17,957 nt of DNA from the NCBI GenBank assembly GCA_024196135.1, contig JAMQCK010000674.1, positions 1 to 17,957 of the forward strand, in the 5' to 3' direction. A program made the position numbers and the translations under genes. The notes beneath the pieces were generated by a model. The model made no database searches. It was not told the DNA's origin and saw only the letters and a program-made list of their open reading frames with translations. This DNA comes from Pleurotus ostreatus/Saccharomyces cerevisiae fusant (taxonomy: Eukaryota; Opisthokonta). Of the stretch, positions 16,208 to 17,957 are shown piece by piece (within the stretch, counting starts at the first letter, position 1; the number at the start of each line of letters is the position of its first letter).

Positions 16208-17957
16208 CTACCTCTCCAGAGACTCTACCGTGAGGTCGATGTCGCTTCGGGCTTTGAGCATGCGAAGGCTTTGGACTTCTGCAACGGGCAATGCTCGCAC
16301 CTCACCCCCTGCGGAGCCACCATCCCCTTCGACGTCTACCAGTTCCTCGCCCATGACCGCACTCAGATCCTCTTTCACGACCACCCGCACGCTCGCAATC
16401 TGCCAATTCGTCCACCCCACGGGCCACCTTGCATCCACGAAGCGAATGAGATCACTGACGATGATCGCGCCTTGAGGATGGTAGACGTCCATCTCCTGGT
16501 TATCGAGGACGAGGCGGGTGAGCTTCGGCACAAGCTCGAAGTCGCCTTTCGCCGACTGATCGAGGCCATCTCCCCCTGGCCGGCGCGCCAGCCTTCCCAG
16601 CAGGTTGCCTGCGTCCTCGCAAGCGCGCATGCTCTGGTCGAGGTGCAGCGCGCGCAGCTCGGGTAAAAACCTCTAGCACGAGCACCACGTCGCGCGGACT
16701 CATGTCGGAAATGTTGAGCGCAAGCCCATGCACCTCGCAGCCGGAGCGCTTGATGAGGCTTTGCAGAGCGGAAGGTAAAAACATGTCGTATGTCAAGAGG
16801 TCGCCGTCAAGGTTCTCTCTGCCGTGTTTGCTGTCACCGTCTTTCGAGTTGAAGCTCTCAGTCTTGTAAGCGAAGGTTCTGAGAGAGGGGAGGACAAGGC
16901 CATCGAGGAACTTGCCGAGGCCGGTCTGCTCGTCCGCGTAATACAGTGCTTCGCCGTTACCAGAGTCGCTGCAGATGGAGATGTCGGTTAGGTAGGGGAG
17001 TGTGAGCGGAACAGCCGGGGGTCCCTCATCCTCGCCACTGGACTGTTCATCCTCATCACTGGACTGCTCTTCCTCGCTGTCTGGATCCTCCTGGGTCTCG
17101 GTGTCAAATAGCCTGCAGCTGAAGACCTCAAGCACAGGGAACAGCGCAAGGAACTTGATCCAAGCAGCCACGCGAAGCTGCACGTAGGGCAGCCGCAAGG
17201 AGGTGATTATCTCGTAATTCAGCCCGGCATTCTGTAGAGAGTAAGTCGTCCAGGAGCCCTCAGGGTCGAACCTTTCCATCGAGAACGACGTGAGCCGTGG
17301 CGCGTACTGCAGAATCCTGCGATCCTCGCCCACAATCCCTTCGGACAGATCCTCGAAATACTGGTGCGCGCCGACAGAGTTGCTCAGCCCTCCATCCTCT
17401 CCGACATCGACGTGCAAGGTCTCCAGAAGGGGCGTCTTGACGCCGGGAAACAATGGGAACACGTCGTACCCAGTAGGTCCGTCAACCTGGAAGACATACT
17501 GCTCGACATACATGTCGATGCACGCCCACTTCATGCGCGGGAGTTGATCCCGGAACAGTGGAGCGGCCAGCAGGTCGATGCAAGCATACTGCAAGCCGTT
17601 GATCGAGAACGTCAGAGGGCGATTGCCCGAGCGCGCGAAGAAGGGCGTATAGTAGTCGTCGCTTTGTTTGCATTTGTACACGTCCTCAACGTCGACGAAG
17701 ATGAAGGAGTGTAGGATCTGACTGGTGCATGCCACTTCGCGCCACCTGCGACAGACGAGGGAGAGGAGGCTGGGATAGTCGCGCACACCTGCGCGTTTCA
17801 GGTATTGGACGACCTGTTTGACGCTGCCAGGTGTAGGCTCGGAGAGGGATGGCGGGGCGGAGGACACGAAGATCATCTCGAGGATCTCGTTTGGCATTTC
17901 ATGAATGCAGCACCATGAAGGTGGCCAGAAGCGATGGATGATGGTGTTTGATGACAT
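16208..17957 (-). CDS. F-box-like protein, frame broken by one base (pseudogene or sequence error)
   Basis: The ATG is the last codon of the window (17957-17955) and aligns with the paralog starts (N-T-I-I-H-R-F-W-P-P). The F-box-like segment is IHEMPNEILEMIFVSSAPP, then VCRRWREVACTSQILHSFIFV. Core blocks RSGNRPLTFSI, VFPLFPGVKTPLLETLHVDV, LRLPYVQLRVAAW and E-V-F-S-C-R follow, with an acidic insert near residues 290-320. Homology is lost after V-V-L-V-L-E-V and resumes in another frame with L-P-E-L-R-A-L-H-L-D, running without a stop through WPVGW and S-D-I-D-L to 16208. The break falls in an A5 run (16665-16669; T5 in the gene). One base fewer would keep the family reading. All else is intact, so a sequencing/assembly error or a very recent mutation fits better than an old pseudogene. 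I see no GT-AG intron of normal size that would solve it. Confidence 0.85.

Noticed and set aside
1..17957. CRISPR array, transposon or viral insertion
   Set aside because: No spaced direct repeats, no transposase, integrase or reverse-transcriptase motifs, and no terminal repeats were seen in any frame.

Overview
The window is nuclear DNA from a filamentous basidiomycete, most likely a wood- or litter-inhabiting Agaricomycete. The evidence is GC-rich coding sequence, many 47-59 nt GT-AG introns, TATA boxes about 100 bp from start codons, and a GH30 endo-beta-1,6-glucanase and a single-pass membrane protein of types common in these fungi. The species cannot be named from the sequence. I see no bacterial, viral, transposase or CRISPR features.

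Layout, left to right: (1) minus-strand F-box-like gene cut by the left edge (1-408); (2) minus-strand F-box-like gene (726-2366); (3) about 1.4 kb with no supported gene (2367-3799); (4) plus-strand GH30 glucanase with 14 exons (3800-6177); (5) plus-strand F-box-like gene (6668-8449), with three perfect inverted repeats upstream; (6) plus-strand six-repeat kelch protein with one intron (8774-10239); (7) minus-strand F-box-like gene with a long acidic C-terminal region (10685-12880); (8) plus-strand single-pass membrane protein with two related predicted ectodomains and 8 exons (13758-15912); (9) minus-strand F-box-like gene starting exactly at the right edge, frame-broken by one extra base in an A5/T5 run (16208-17957).

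The dominant feature is the five-member family of F-box-like paralogs spread over 18 kb between unrelated genes. All visible members are intronless, while two of the three interspersed genes are intron-rich. The paralogs share an N-terminal F-box-like region and a core region, and the four whose C-termini are visible share a Trp-Pro-Val-Gly-Trp motif and a terminal D-I-(D/E)-L motif. They differ in acidic, low-complexity inserts. By family knowledge, F-box proteins are substrate receptors of SCF ubiquitin ligases. A fast-diverging local cluster is the best candidate here for something little described, but no substrate or biological role can be read from the sequence.

The GH30 enzyme (secreted, beta-1,6-glucan), the membrane protein (possible surface sensor) and the kelch protein are probably independent genes. 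Nothing shows that they act together with the F-box cluster.
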